The translations under genes and the position numbers were made by a program. Below are positions 7,860 to 15,845 of a DNA stretch of 64,000 nucleotides, piece by piece. This DNA is from Paludifilum halophilum (GTDB taxonomy: Bacteria; Bacillota; Bacilli; Thermoactinomycetales; DSM-45169): contig NZ_NOWF01000002.1 of NCBI RefSeq assembly GCF_002245355.1, positions 1-64,000 on the forward strand, in the 5' to 3' direction. Each line of letters starts with the position of its first letter. Position 1 is the stretch's first letter. The notes beneath the pieces are model-generated. The model worked only from the letters and a program-made list of their open reading frames with translations. It made no database searches and had not been told where the DNA came from.

Positions 7860-7897
7860 AGGATTTAAGTGATTGTTTCCAAGGATATGATGCCGCC
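7860..7897 (+). pseudogene. Fragment of a class D beta-lactamase N-terminal region
   Basis: This 38-bp piece is the near-identical inverted match of 10011-10048, inside the class D beta-lactamase pseudogene, and encodes the LSDCFQGYDAA segment. It directly follows the ohrA fragment. Nothing further of the gene is recognisable beyond about 7915. It is debris from a rearrangement, not a gene. Confidence 0.6.
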
Positions 7898-8010
7898 TTA
7901 TCCTTCGTCCGTTTGTATTCTTGCCCCGTCTTAATCATGGAGCTGGAGTATTGCAATCCATCGCTTCACATTCAAACCGTTTTTTATTTAAGAGATACAA
8001 ACCTGAGAAC

Positions 8011-8045
8011 AGAAGCCTATCGGAAGAATCCGTTGGCTTCTTTTT
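8011..8045 (+). terminator. Hairpin followed by T-run
   Basis: AGAAGCC and GGCTTCT form a stem around a loop of about 16 bases, followed by TTTTTT in the plus direction. No intact plus-strand gene precedes it; it may be a leftover of the broken genes at 7693-7915. Apart from this hairpin I see nothing in 7898-8160. Confidence 0.4.
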
Positions 8046-8160
8046 TCTGTAAACGTTATTTCTAGAAATCACATAAGCCATTTTTGGTTTCCAAAATAAA
8101 GTGTATCGACAAACTCCGTACCAAGCCAAGGGTTTTTCTTTAGTTTTTTCTCCCGTCTCC

Positions 8161-8601
8161 TTATTTTTTAAAGAGGGACAATGCTGTTTTAAACCGTTGA
8201 ATCCCTTCCTCCATTTGATCGGCTGGAACTCTGGCATACGTAAAACGTACAAATCCTTCTGGTGATCCATAAATGCTACCGGGAATAAACAAAACTCCCT
8301 GTTGGATTCCTGCTTCTAGTAACTTTCGATCCTGAATGGGGAATTTTAATTGGCACCAGAGATGGATCTCGCCTTGAGGTAGAATAAACTCCAATTCCTT
8401 ATCCAGGTATTTGTTTAAAATGGAAACAAAGAATCTCTGCCTTTCCCACAGTTCGTATTTAAGTTTGCTTAAATGTTCCATAAATTCGGGTGAGGAGAGA
8501 AATTGATGTGCGATCCACTGGAGAAAAACGGTGAGTCTATCACGATTGGAATTCCCAACTTGGCACAAGCAAAAAGCCGCCTCTTCGCTTGCTTCCGTCA
8601 T
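8161..8601 (-). pseudogene. C-terminal fragment of a MocR-type (GntR/aminotransferase) protein
   Basis: The 146 codons match the C-terminal end of PLP-dependent fold-type I aminotransferase domains as found in MocR/PdxR regulators: FLQWIAHQFLSSPEFMEHL, LWERQRFFVSIL, then GVLFIPGSIYG and FVRFTYARVP near the end. Full-length MocR proteins are about 470 residues with a GntR helix-turn-helix and the PLP-lysine in the missing part, so only about 30% remains. The upstream DNA carries no continuation in any frame. It is a truncated pseudogene in the scarred region. Confidence 0.7.
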
Positions 8602-8716
8602 GTATGACGGCCAACACTTGCTGGCTCGGAGCGATGCTCGGACGATCCTTCCATGTTAACTTTCGTTTTTCCTGTTCCTGCAATCATTTCAAATAGACTT
8701 TAATATCATCCAGAGA

Positions 8717-9055
8717 TCAAAACAGAGGTTCCATCTCCTTCTTGTTATCAATCAAACCTCGAATCACCAGTTTCAATTCCTCATAGGTAGATCGATAACC
8801 CCGGGAAAAGCCCATGATGACGCCATTTCCCTCTATCCATAAGATACACGAAAAAACGGCCTCTTCACAACTCCATTCTCCCACTTCCCTCGCCATAACA
8901 AGGATTCCGCAAAGTATAAAAATCGCTAATCCATCAAATGCATACCGCGATATCGTTGCAACAGTCAGTCCCTTCCTTTGATAAACGACAGGACTAAAAT
9001 CTCCCAATGTGGAATCTAATGGTTTATGAAGTTTTATCCGAAAGGAAGGAATCAA
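8717..9055 (-). CDS. Hypothetical protein with one possible membrane segment (112 aa)
   Basis: An open frame of 112 codons, divergent from the DoxX gene at 9057 with almost no intergenic space. Residues about 42-56 (DGLAIFILCGILVMA) could span a membrane. The C-terminal 55 residues (EWSCEEAVFSCILWIEGNGV onward) look like a genuine small folded domain and may be the only real part, starting at an internal ATG near 8896. The family is not recognised. The long frame overlaps the promoter space of DoxX, which lowers confidence in the N-terminus. Confidence 0.35.
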   Translation of the reverse strand: MIPSFRIKLHKPLDSTLGDFSPVVYQRKGLTVATISRYAFDGLAIFILCGILVMAREVGEWSCEEAVFSCILWIEGNGVIMGFSRGYRSTYEELKLVIRGLIDNKKEMEPLF

Positions 9056-9056
9056 G

Positions 9057-9455
9057 ATGAATCATAAAATGGCTGTTGCTTGCCGAGTACTGTTGGGACT
9101 GATTTTCCTGGCAGCGGGTGCCAACGGACTGCTGGTGGTTTTCAAGTTGACCCCCGTCCTCCCTACCAGCCCGAAAGCAATGGAGTTCTTCAAGCTGGAG
9201 TATCTGCTAATCCTAGAAAAGGTGAGCGAATTCATATGCGGAATATTGCTCATCACTAACCGCTTCGTGCCCCTCAGTCTGTCGGTACTCGCCCCCATCA
9301 TCGTAAATATTTTAGGGTTTCATCTGTTCGAAGATCCGAAGATGCTCCCCTTGGCTTTGCTCCTAATAGTACTGGAGGCTTACCTGGTATGGGTGTACCG
9401 TCGACATTTTGCAGGGATCCTTACGTCCAAAGCAAAAATGACTGAGGACGCCTGA
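9057..9455 (+). CDS. DoxX-family integral membrane protein
   Basis: This 132-residue protein has four hydrophobic segments (about 5-25, 47-67, 73-90 and 97-117) and the DoxX-like start RVLLGLIFLAAGANGLLVVF. DoxX/DoxD-like proteins are small quinone-linked or redox-stress membrane proteins of uncertain biochemical role. The ribosome binding site GAAAGGAAGG precedes the ATG. It stands alone between pseudogenes, so context gives no further clue. Family assignment is moderately secure from length, topology and the N-terminal signature. Confidence 0.7.
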   Translation: MNHKMAVACRVLLGLIFLAAGANGLLVVFKLTPVLPTSPKAMEFFKLEYLLILEKVSEFICGILLITNRFVPLSLSVLAPIIVNILGFHLFEDPKMLPLALLLIVLEAYLVWVYRRHFAGILTSKAKMTEDA

Positions 9456-9531
9456 TGGAATCCCTGCAGCTTACTGCTTTAAACCCTTACATGATAAGAG
9501 TTTGGAGCAGTTTTTACATGGGCTAATCATG

Positions 9532-10176
9532 TCAATTTTGGGAGGGATACAACCCCTGGTCCCGTAGAATTTGCAAGGTTATGGCTTTCGCCTTTCCGCC
9601 GGTGGCCAAATCTGAAGCTTCAAGATTGGTCGCGAAAAAATAGGTGCGGTCATCCTTTTCCACATAACCGACAAAATACCCGTTGATCGGCATGCTATTG
9701 ATGACACCGTCCTTCCAACCAGCCCCTGTTTTTCCGGATAACACAGCCCCCTCTTCTTCTTCCAAGGTCATGATTTGTTTCACGATGTCGATGTTCATTG
9801 GGTCGACGGGCAGATGGTGGTTATAAAAGCGCTCAAGAAAAACCACCTGTTCGAAGGGAGGAGATTTTGAGAGAAGATTGTAGCCAGAAGCGAGTCAATC
9901 CCCCCGATAGATCCCGATTTCCATAGTGCAGTACATGAAGAAACTCCTGTTCTTTCGATTCTCCCACACGTCGAGCAACCTCTTGGAAATACCAAATGGT
10001 AGAGTCCACAGGCGGCATCATACCCTTGGAAATAATTACTTAAATCCTCATATTGGATTGTTTTTTTTGTAATAGGCCCCTTTCCCTTCGCGGGCATCGA
10101 CCACTGAAACACTCCCCCAGACGGTACAAAGCAGACTGATTGCGATGCCAATAAGTAACTAACGCTGTTTATTCAT
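9532..10176 (-). pseudogene. Class D beta-lactamase (OXA/YbxI-like), multiply disrupted
   Basis: Pieces of a class D serine beta-lactamase can be read in several frames. They are a signal peptide from ATG 10176 interrupted by a TAG at codon 6; a frameshift at an A-run; LSNYFQGYDA; then, after an internal deletion that removes the active-site STFK region, VDSTIWYFQEVARRVGES and YGNRDLSGG; a one-base frameshift near 9860; and the C-terminal end with the KTG motif (LSGKTGAGW) and YFFATNLE. With the catalytic serine missing and at least three further lesions, it cannot be active. Intact homologues hydrolyse beta-lactams in the exported compartment. Confidence 0.85.
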
Positions 10177-10405
10177 ACCGATTCCTTCCTTTACTTTTTT
10201 CCTCTCTCATTATTTGGTTTAATATTCTGTTAATAGTCAATCAAAATAGAAAGCATTTTTTATTTATTTTTTTGATAAACAAGTAGCGAACCAGGCGTTT
10301 TGCAACGACAGTGATCAATCCAGACTTCGTCATTTCTGACCTGTTGCGCAATTCTATGGTGTTAATAAAAGCTTCCGGTTTCCGAGATAAAATTGCGCCG
10401 GATTA

Positions 10406-10433
10406 TTGAAAATTGTCTAACTTTATGTATAAT
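10406..10433 (+). promoter_or_regulatory. Sigma-A-type promoter of the secreted-protein gene
   Basis: TTGAAA (10406-10411) and TATAAT (10428-10433) are separated by 16 bases, close to consensus. They lie about 30 bases upstream of the ATG at 10465, with a TTGGAGG ribosome binding site between. The rest of the 10177-10400 interval is AT-rich and shows nothing else. Confidence 0.7.
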
Positions 10434-10464
10434 GGACCTTATCAAAAATATTGGAGGTTTTTGA

Positions 10465-11697
10465 ATGGGCCGGTTGAAAAAGACGTTCGTTGGGGTCATA
10501 GCGGCTGTGATCTCCGTAGGATTCGGTGCTCCGTCTGCCTTTGCCGAAACCTATTATTGTGACAATGATCGAGCCTACGATCAATATCCCAATTGCTCCA
10601 ACTCTTATAGCGGAACCTGGACCTATCGAAGCGGCCAATCCGGAGACTGGAACGGCGATGATCGTTTGGGCGCGTACGGAAACGGATACTATGACTGGAA
10701 GTTTTATAATATTCCCGGAGACGGAGCCAGGCTTTATGCGTGGCTGAACAACATCGACTTTACAAATCAAAGTGCAGAATATTCGGTAGACACCGATGTA
10801 ATTGGGTACATCAACCAAAATACGGCGCCCGGCGGTTGGAACTCACCAGGTAGCCATTACATAAGTGGCAATCCTTTCTTCCAAGTGGACAATTATGATT
10901 GGTCCGGAAATAGTAACACCCGAACCGGAGCAGACATTATCCGAATCGAGACATATTATTATAATGCCGCCAATTCAACCGAAACCCGTCAACCCGTAAA
11001 AGCGAAGGACTCTGATATTGCGGAAATCCAAAATAAAATGCTGAATGCTGTGGATCATTACAAGGATATTCAAGGTTCCTTTGAAATGCAGTTCTCCAAC
11101 ATTAATGATAAGAAAGAAGTGGAATTTACACTTTCCGAGGAGAATCCGGGAAGTTATGTGAAAGTGACCAAAAAGGGCGGCAACGAAGTGGTACGGAAAT
11201 CCAACGGAAAATCGATCCTCAAACTGAATCCCCAACAAAAGGCCTATAGCAAAACAAGCGTCTCTCCGTCTTCACCCATTGAAAACCCTCGACATTACAA
11301 GAACGAAAAGGGACAAAATGTCTTTGTCCACCGGCAGGATCCTGCTTGGGCCCGTACTGCCAATGAAGTGACTTTACCACAAAACTATGCATTTTGGCTG
11401 ACTGCTAACGAAAGTGAGGTCGTCGGTTACGACACCCTGTTGAATCGTAAGGTGGCAGTGATCAAAGGAAAGCACGACTCCTATTTACAGAAAAAACTCG
11501 GGGCGGACACCTTCAAGATGTGGGTCGACCGTCAAACCGGGGTATTGCTGAAACTGGAAGGAACGGATTCGAAGGGGAACGTTGCGTATTCTATCGATGT
11601 CCAAGACATCCAGTTTAATCAAGGGGTAAACGAAAGCCAGTTTACCGTTGACACCCCCAAGGGATGGGAAAAAGTCGAAAAACCCAGTAATAGATAG
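10465..11697 (+). CDS. Secreted protein with LolA/RseB-like C-terminal domain (410 aa)
   Basis: A clear signal peptide (KKTFVGVIAAVISVGFG, cleavage likely after SAFA at about residue 28) precedes two domains. The first (about 29-165) is rich in Tyr, Trp, Asn and Gly and begins with a possible disulfide pair (YYCDNDRAYDQYPNCSN); its family is not recognised. The second (about 180-405) resembles the LolA/MucB-RseB superfamily: a helix with NAVDHYKDIQGSFEM followed by alternating beta-strands, including YDTLLNRKVAVIKG and FKMWVDRQTGVLLKLEG. Such domains bind lipids or lipoproteins and in related proteins sense envelope stress. It has its own promoter and terminator, so it is monocistronic. Confidence 0.65.
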   Translation: MGRLKKTFVGVIAAVISVGFGAPSAFAETYYCDNDRAYDQYPNCSNSYSGTWTYRSGQSGDWNGDDRLGAYGNGYYDWKFYNIPGDGARLYAWLNNIDFTNQSAEYSVDTDVIGYINQNTAPGGWNSPGSHYISGNPFFQVDNYDWSGNSNTRTGADIIRIETYYYNAANSTETRQPVKAKDSDIAEIQNKMLNAVDHYKDIQGSFEMQFSNINDKKEVEFTLSEENPGSYVKVTKKGGNEVVRKSNGKSILKLNPQQKAYSKTSVSPSSPIENPRHYKNEKGQNVFVHRQDPAWARTANEVTLPQNYAFWLTANESEVVGYDTLLNRKVAVIKGKHDSYLQKKLGADTFKMWVDRQTGVLLKLEGTDSKGNVAYSIDVQDIQFNQGVNESQFTVDTPKGWEKVEKPSNR

Positions 11698-11751
11698 AAT
11701 CCCCCAACAAAAAAAGACCGCATCATCATGCGAATCTGATCTTGATTTAAC

Positions 11752-11787
11752 GAAAAGCCCCCATATAGGTGGGGGCTTTCATGTTTT
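11752..11787 (+). terminator. Rho-independent terminator after the secreted-protein gene
   Basis: The stem AAAGCCCCC...GGGGGCTTT, with a short ATATAGGT-type loop and trailing T residues, lies about 60 bases after the stop codon at 11697. Confidence 0.8.
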
Positions 11788-11898
11788 TTTCGGTTTCCGC
11801 CCAAGCCGTGCAACGGGACAGCAACTCCGCATCCGTTTCTTTTGCCAAATTCCATAAATCAGGGACCACCATCGAAGCCGAGCCCTGCGGGATCGATC

Positions 11899-12324
11899 TT
11901 AAGCTGTATCCAAAACTTTGAGGGTCACGTCAATGTTACCGCGAGTGGCCTTCGAGTAGGGGCAGACCTGATGGGCCGCCTCCACCAGCTCCCGGGCCGT
12001 CCCTTCGTCAACCCCGGGGATTTGCACTTCCAGACGCGCGGACAGCGCAAATTCTCCTTCTTCATCTTTGCCGATGGAGACGTGGGCGGTAACCCGGGTT
12101 TCTCCGGTCTTCACCCGTTTCTGACGGGCGACCAGGGCGAGGGCACTGTCAAAGCAGGCGGCATACCCCGCGGCGAAGAGCTGTTCCGGATTAGAGGCAT
12201 CTCCACCGGGCCCTCCCATTTCCTTGGGCATCCGGACATCGAGGTTGATCACCCCGTCTGCGGAGACGACTTTACCGTTGCGGCCACCTTCAGCGGTGAC
12301 AGAAGCGGTATAGATCGGTTTCAT
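11899..12324 (-). CDS. ohrA: Organic hydroperoxide resistance protein OhrA
   Basis: The 141-residue product is an Ohr/OsmC-fold thiol peroxidase that reduces organic hydroperoxides to alcohols in the cytoplasm. Both catalytic cysteines are present: AACFDSALA (about residue 59) and HQVCPYSKATRGN (about residue 125). The opening MKPIYTASVTAEGGRNGKV is typical. The start at 12324 follows AAGGAGTGATG; the longer frame is not needed. It is the last gene of gpx-ohrR-ohrA, with its start eight bases downstream of the ohrR stop. An inverted copy of its 3' end lies at 7693-7856. Confidence 0.9.
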   Translation of the reverse strand: MKPIYTASVTAEGGRNGKVVSADGVINLDVRMPKEMGGPGGDASNPEQLFAAGYAACFDSALALVARQKRVKTGETRVTAHVSIGKDEEGEFALSARLEVQIPGVDEGTARELVEAAHQVCPYSKATRGNIDVTLKVLDTA

Positions 12325-12331
12325 AAAACCA

Positions 12332-12793
12332 TCACTCCTTATCATGGTTCGAATCATTCAAGCGTCGGATCTGTTGCTGTAATCCCTGCAACCGTCCCAG
12401 AAGATCGCGCAACTCCTTCTCGGGAAGATCGCTTTTTTGGAGCAAGGTCTCCGGGATGCAACGAGCCTGCTCCTTCAGGGCTTCCCCCTCTTTCGTCAGA
12501 CTGACATTGACTTTGCGTTCGTCTTTGGGAGACCGTTGACGGCGGATCAGGCCGGCACTTTCCATCCGTTTCAGCATCGGAGTCAACGTGCCGGAATCGA
12601 GGAAGAGGAGAGAACCCAGTTCCTTGACAGTAAGTTCTCCTTCCTCCCAGAGAACCAGCAGGGTGAGGTATTGAGGATAGGTGAGACCCAGTTCGTCCAG
12701 CAAGGGACGATAAAAGCGAAAGATCTCCCTGGAACAGGCATAGACGGCAAAGCAGAGTTGATTGTCCAAGGCGAGCATCGAGTCTTTATTCAT
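12332..12793 (-). CDS. ohrR: MarR-family peroxide sensor OhrR
   Basis: The 153-residue MarR protein closely follows B. subtilis OhrR: NQLCFAVYACSREIFRFY with the redox-sensing cysteine near the N-terminus (NQLC), LTYPQYLTLLVLWEEGELTV, and the winged helix with LDSGTLTPMLKRMESAGLI and SPKDERKVNVSLT. Oxidation of the N-terminal Cys by organic peroxides releases DNA in the family. The start at 12793 (MNKDSMLALD) follows GAAGGTG. Placement between gpx and ohrA, with a matching operator upstream of gpx, implies autoregulation of all three genes. Confidence 0.9.
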   Translation of the reverse strand: MNKDSMLALDNQLCFAVYACSREIFRFYRPLLDELGLTYPQYLTLLVLWEEGELTVKELGSLLFLDSGTLTPMLKRMESAGLIRRQRSPKDERKVNVSLTKEGEALKEQARCIPETLLQKSDLPEKELRDLLGRLQGLQQQIRRLNDSNHDKE

Positions 12794-12803
12794 GGTTACA
12801 CCT

Positions 12804-13283
12804 TCATTGGGCAAGGGCATTTTCGATATCGTTCCTGACGGCGAAAGGTTTTGTTGTCGGAGCGTAGCGTCCGATCACTTCGCCTTTTCGGCTTATGAGG
12901 AACTTGGTGAAGTTCCATTTGACGTCATCGACGAGAATGCCGGGAGCGCTTTTGGTAAGATAACGGAACAAAGGATGGGCGTTTTCACCCTTTACATCAG
13001 TTTTGGCAAACAGTGGGAATGTAACCCCGTAATTCCGTTCACAAAACTCCCGAATCTCCTCTTCTTCCCCGGGTTCCTGATTCATGAATTGGTTGCTGGG
13101 GAATCCGAGCACTTCAAACCCCTGCTCCCGATATTGTTCGTACAGCTCCTGCAATTCTTGGTACTGCGGAGTAAACCCGCATTTACTGGCGGTGTTGACG
13201 ATCAAGAGCACCCGTCCTTCATATTCGGACAGGGATCGTTCTTCCCCGTCGATTGTGGTAGCACTGTATTCGTAGACGCTCAT
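12804..13283 (-). CDS. Glutathione peroxidase-family thiol peroxidase
   Basis: The 159-residue protein has the family signatures in order: NTASKCGFTPQY with the catalytic Cys at about 35, LGFPSNQFMNQEPG with the catalytic Gln, and VKWNFTKFLISRKG with Trp and Asn of the tetrad. Bacterial members such as BsaA use thioredoxin or bacillithiol rather than glutathione, with Cys instead of Sec. It is the first gene of the OhrR-controlled operon, ten bases before ohrR, so it is probably induced by organic peroxide together with ohrA. Confidence 0.9.
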   Translation of the reverse strand: MSVYEYSATTIDGEERSLSEYEGRVLLIVNTASKCGFTPQYQELQELYEQYREQGFEVLGFPSNQFMNQEPGEEEEIREFCERNYGVTFPLFAKTDVKGENAHPLFRYLTKSAPGILVDDVKWNFTKFLISRKGEVIGRYAPTTKPFAVRNDIENALAQ

Positions 13284-13308
13284 CCAACCCTCCCTGGGTT
13301 ATTGTTTT

Positions 13309-13330
13309 TACAATTAGATTGTACACAATT
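13309..13330 (-). promoter_or_regulatory. OhrR operator
   Basis: TACAATTAGATTGTACACAA continuing into TT gives two adjacent TACAATT-type inverted repeats, closely matching the B. subtilis OhrR box (TACAATT...AATTGTA). It lies about 26 bases upstream of the gpx start, where it would overlap the promoter. OhrR binding is inferred from sequence match and gene context. Confidence 0.8.
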
Positions 13331-13360
13331 AAATCAGGTGAAATCAATAACAAAATAAAT

Positions 13361-13392
13361 GGCGGGAGAAAAGGGAAACCCCTTTCTCCCGT
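13361..13392 (-). terminator. Hairpin terminator downstream of the GAF gene
   Basis: GGGAGAAA...TTTCTCCC with extra pairing (AGGGGTTTCCCTT) forms a long stem. Reading on the minus strand, it is followed by a T-rich stretch (CCATTTATTTT). It separates the GAF-protein transcript from the gpx operon promoter. Confidence 0.65.
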
Positions 13393-13559
13393 CGTTTGAA
13401 GGATCAACTTCCTTTTACCTGTTTTTCTGACAAAGTGAGGGCGGTAGAAACCTCCTCCTGTATCCAAAGTCTCTTCAGACCTTCATTCCGATCAAATATT
13501 TATTCTTAAAGCTTTGTCGGTCTGGCTATAAAACGACCGTCGAATATTCGCCTAACGTA

Positions 13560-14486
13560 TTATTCAGCACGAAATCCCCTTTCCAGAACATAGACCTCGG
13601 TGTCTTCATCTCGCTTCTTCTCATTCTGGGGGACGGATTCGCTTCCATTTGATTTCTTCCTTTGCAAGTCCGATATAAGCAATGGAACAAGCATATTTGC
13701 GGTGATCTCAAGAAAATCCCGATGTACTTCTCGATAGGATTCCTTTTGATCCCCTGTCACTGATAAGACCCCTAATATCTGTTCTTCCACTTCGATCGCT
13801 ACACAAATCATCGAGTAAAAAGGACGGTTTGCTTTAGGTTTACGCTGACATAAACTGTCCTCTCGTGTGGTATCCGAATCAAAATACGTTTCTCCAGTTA
13901 GATACGTATACCCTGCAGCAGTGGATATGGACTTTTCGATTCGGTTGTCCCTCGCCCTGGATCGATGCCCTACGAATGCGCTAAGGTGTGGCTTAAGCAA
14001 ACCTGTATTATTTTCATCCTCTACAAAAATCTGAACACGGGGATCACCTGATTTTTCGTTGCGTAAGGCCTCCTGAACGATCTCATAAATACAACGATAA
14101 GATGTAGAGCGGTCCCTCGGAGAAAGGTTGTTGTAGAATCCGCGGCAGTTCATGGAAAGTTCGCAGGACAGCAAAAAGATTTGTTTCCATAGATGCTCCT
14201 GGAGATCCATCTTTTCTCGTGTGCTCTGTGTTGTTTCCTGAACCTTTTTCTGTTCATTCGTCCATTTCCCCAGCAAACGATCGACTTTCTTTTTCACTTT
14301 ATATCTGGAGAATACAGTCCCGATGAGGAGGAAAGTCATCAATACAACCAGGGGCCAGCCATTTCCCGTTACAACGGATTGAGCAATCCGTTTCCCGAGA
14401 TCGGGAAAAAAGAAAGTAACCAACGTAATGATGACACTCAAACCGGTAAAAGCCTTTCCGACAGGGGAATCCCAAAGTTTTGCCAC
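13560..14486 (-). CDS. Membrane-anchored GAF-domain protein (308 aa)
   Basis: Two N-terminal hydrophobic segments (about 13-31 GLSVIITLVTFFFP and 43-59 WPLVVLMTFLLIGTVF) are followed by a coiled-coil linker (65-100) and a cytoplasmic GAF-like domain (about 115-275; ends with FYSMICVAIEVEEQILGVLS and VTGDQ). GAF domains bind small ligands or sense redox state. No kinase, cyclase or HTH output domain is present. It is encoded just after the dead recombinase (start and stop about 25 bases apart), and may have arrived with it as cargo. The role is unknown. Confidence 0.55.
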   Translation of the reverse strand: MAKLWDSPVGKAFTGLSVIITLVTFFFPDLGKRIAQSVVTGNGWPLVVLMTFLLIGTVFSRYKVKKKVDRLLGKWTNEQKKVQETTQSTREKMDLQEHLWKQIFLLSCELSMNCRGFYNNLSPRDRSTSYRCIYEIVQEALRNEKSGDPRVQIFVEDENNTGLLKPHLSAFVGHRSRARDNRIEKSISTAAGYTYLTGETYFDSDTTREDSLCQRKPKANRPFYSMICVAIEVEEQILGVLSVTGDQKESYREVHRDFLEITANMLVPLLISDLQRKKSNGSESVPQNEKKRDEDTEVYVLERGFRAE

Positions 14487-14510
14487 CCACTTAATCCTGC
14501 CCCTCCTCCT

Positions 14511-15579
14511 TTAAAAAGTGTGTATTTCAATACGATCTTCAAACACCAAGATTTCACGGACCACATGACGGATGAGCTCTTTTTTATCTTGAAAAGTCAA
14601 TTCATCCTGACCTTTAGTCAAATAATATGCTGTCGCTTCGCAGATCCATTCTCGGGAATATTCCATTTGATCTTTTTCTTTGATAAATTCCTTTAGTTCC
14701 TCCAATTGATGGGTTAACCGCTCCTCCTTTTCCTTCATTTCTTTGATCGATTGCCGAATTTCCTCCTCTGATATGTCAATCCCTTCAGCAAACAGCCTTA
14801 ACAGTCGTTGGCGGCCTTTTTGAACCTTCTCCTTTTCCTTTTGAAGTCTTCCCATTTCACCTTCTTCGAAAGGGATTGAATAATCTTGATTCTTCCCCAT
14901 CTCATCAGCAACAGCGGCCAACTGATCCGGTTGGTTCAGCCATTTCAGAATTCTGTCCCATACTTGCTGATCCAGCTTTTCGCATTTGATGACTCGACCG
15001 CATCCCCGATGTTTGGCTCCGGCATACTTTTTCATGTCGGTATATTCATAAACATACTTTCCCTAATTTTTTGCTCTGCGCCCGGTCATGGTGTTTTTGC
15101 AAACTCCGCATCGAAGAAGTCCGCTTAGTAAATACTCGCGGTGCCCTTTTTTAGCCCAGCGTCTTCTGGATTCCTTTAACAGCTTTTGGGCGTGGTTAAA
15201 TGTCCCTTCATCAATAATCGCCGGACAAGGGACTTTAATCCAATCCTCCTTCGGGCGTTTTGGCATACTCCCCGTTGACAAAAATCAATTCGACGCCCCT
15301 TCGATCGAATTCGTCGGTAATGATCAATTGATTCATCAATTTCCGGGATAGTCGATCGGGATCCAAACAGACGACTTTGGTAAGCAGTCCTTTTTTGACA
15401 TCTCCCCTTAATGTCGAAAGAGCCGGGCGGTCTAAAAACTCCCCGGAAATCCCCTCATCGATGTATTCCATCACCTCGGTTGTTCTCACTTTTTTTCTGC
15501 ACGCCGCTATTTGATTCTTTAGGCTGAACCCCTTCTTCGCCTGTTCTTCCGTGCTTACCCGAGCATATATGCCGACCAC
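14511..15579 (-). pseudogene. Large serine recombinase, decayed
   Basis: The GTG at 15579 (VVGIYARVSTEEQAKKGFSL, behind AGGAGGGAG) opens a resolvase catalytic domain with DEGISGEFLDRPAL and LDPDRLSRKL. The frame breaks near 15240 (out at PEGGLD), and a recombinase/zinc segment resumes in another frame (WIKVPCPAIIDEGTFNHAQK, LRCGVCKN). An in-frame TAG at 15063-15065 then interrupts it before HRGCGRV and the coiled coil that ends at 14511. The conserved recombinase domain between catalytic and Cys-rich parts is shortened. At least two lesions make it non-functional; it marks a second, lost integrative element. Confidence 0.85.
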
Positions 15580-15803
15580 GTTCCAGCTTCTCCCTCCTGT
15601 ACTTATTCCCAAGATAAGCGTAACAGGACGAACGTATTTGATTGGCGGAACTTCCCTCGATGATCTGAACACGCATCTGGCAGCACCTCAGTAAAGGCTA
15701 TGCCAACGATGCTTGTTTGCTTTCTCAATTAAAAACCGTTCGGGTTTATCGAAAAGAATCTTCATATGGATGCAATCGATTTTGAAATCAGTATTGTCAA
15801 ACA

Positions 15804-15833
15804 AAAAAAGCAGGCGTAGTGCCTGCTTTTGGG
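15804..15833 (-). terminator. Terminator of the excalibur gene
   Basis: AAAGCAGGC and GCCTGCTTT flank a GTAGT loop, with a run of T on the minus strand (AAAAAAA on plus). It lies just after the stop at 15846. Confidence 0.75.
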
Positions 15834-15845
15834 GAGAGATTCTAG

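Noticed and set aside
11842-12504. 220-codon plus-strand ORF across ohrA and ohrR
   Set aside because: Antisense to two clearly identified genes; Gly/Pro-rich shadow.
13219-13467. 82-codon minus-strand ORF upstream of gpx
   Set aside because: It covers the OhrR operator and a terminator hairpin, which is incompatible with a real gene.
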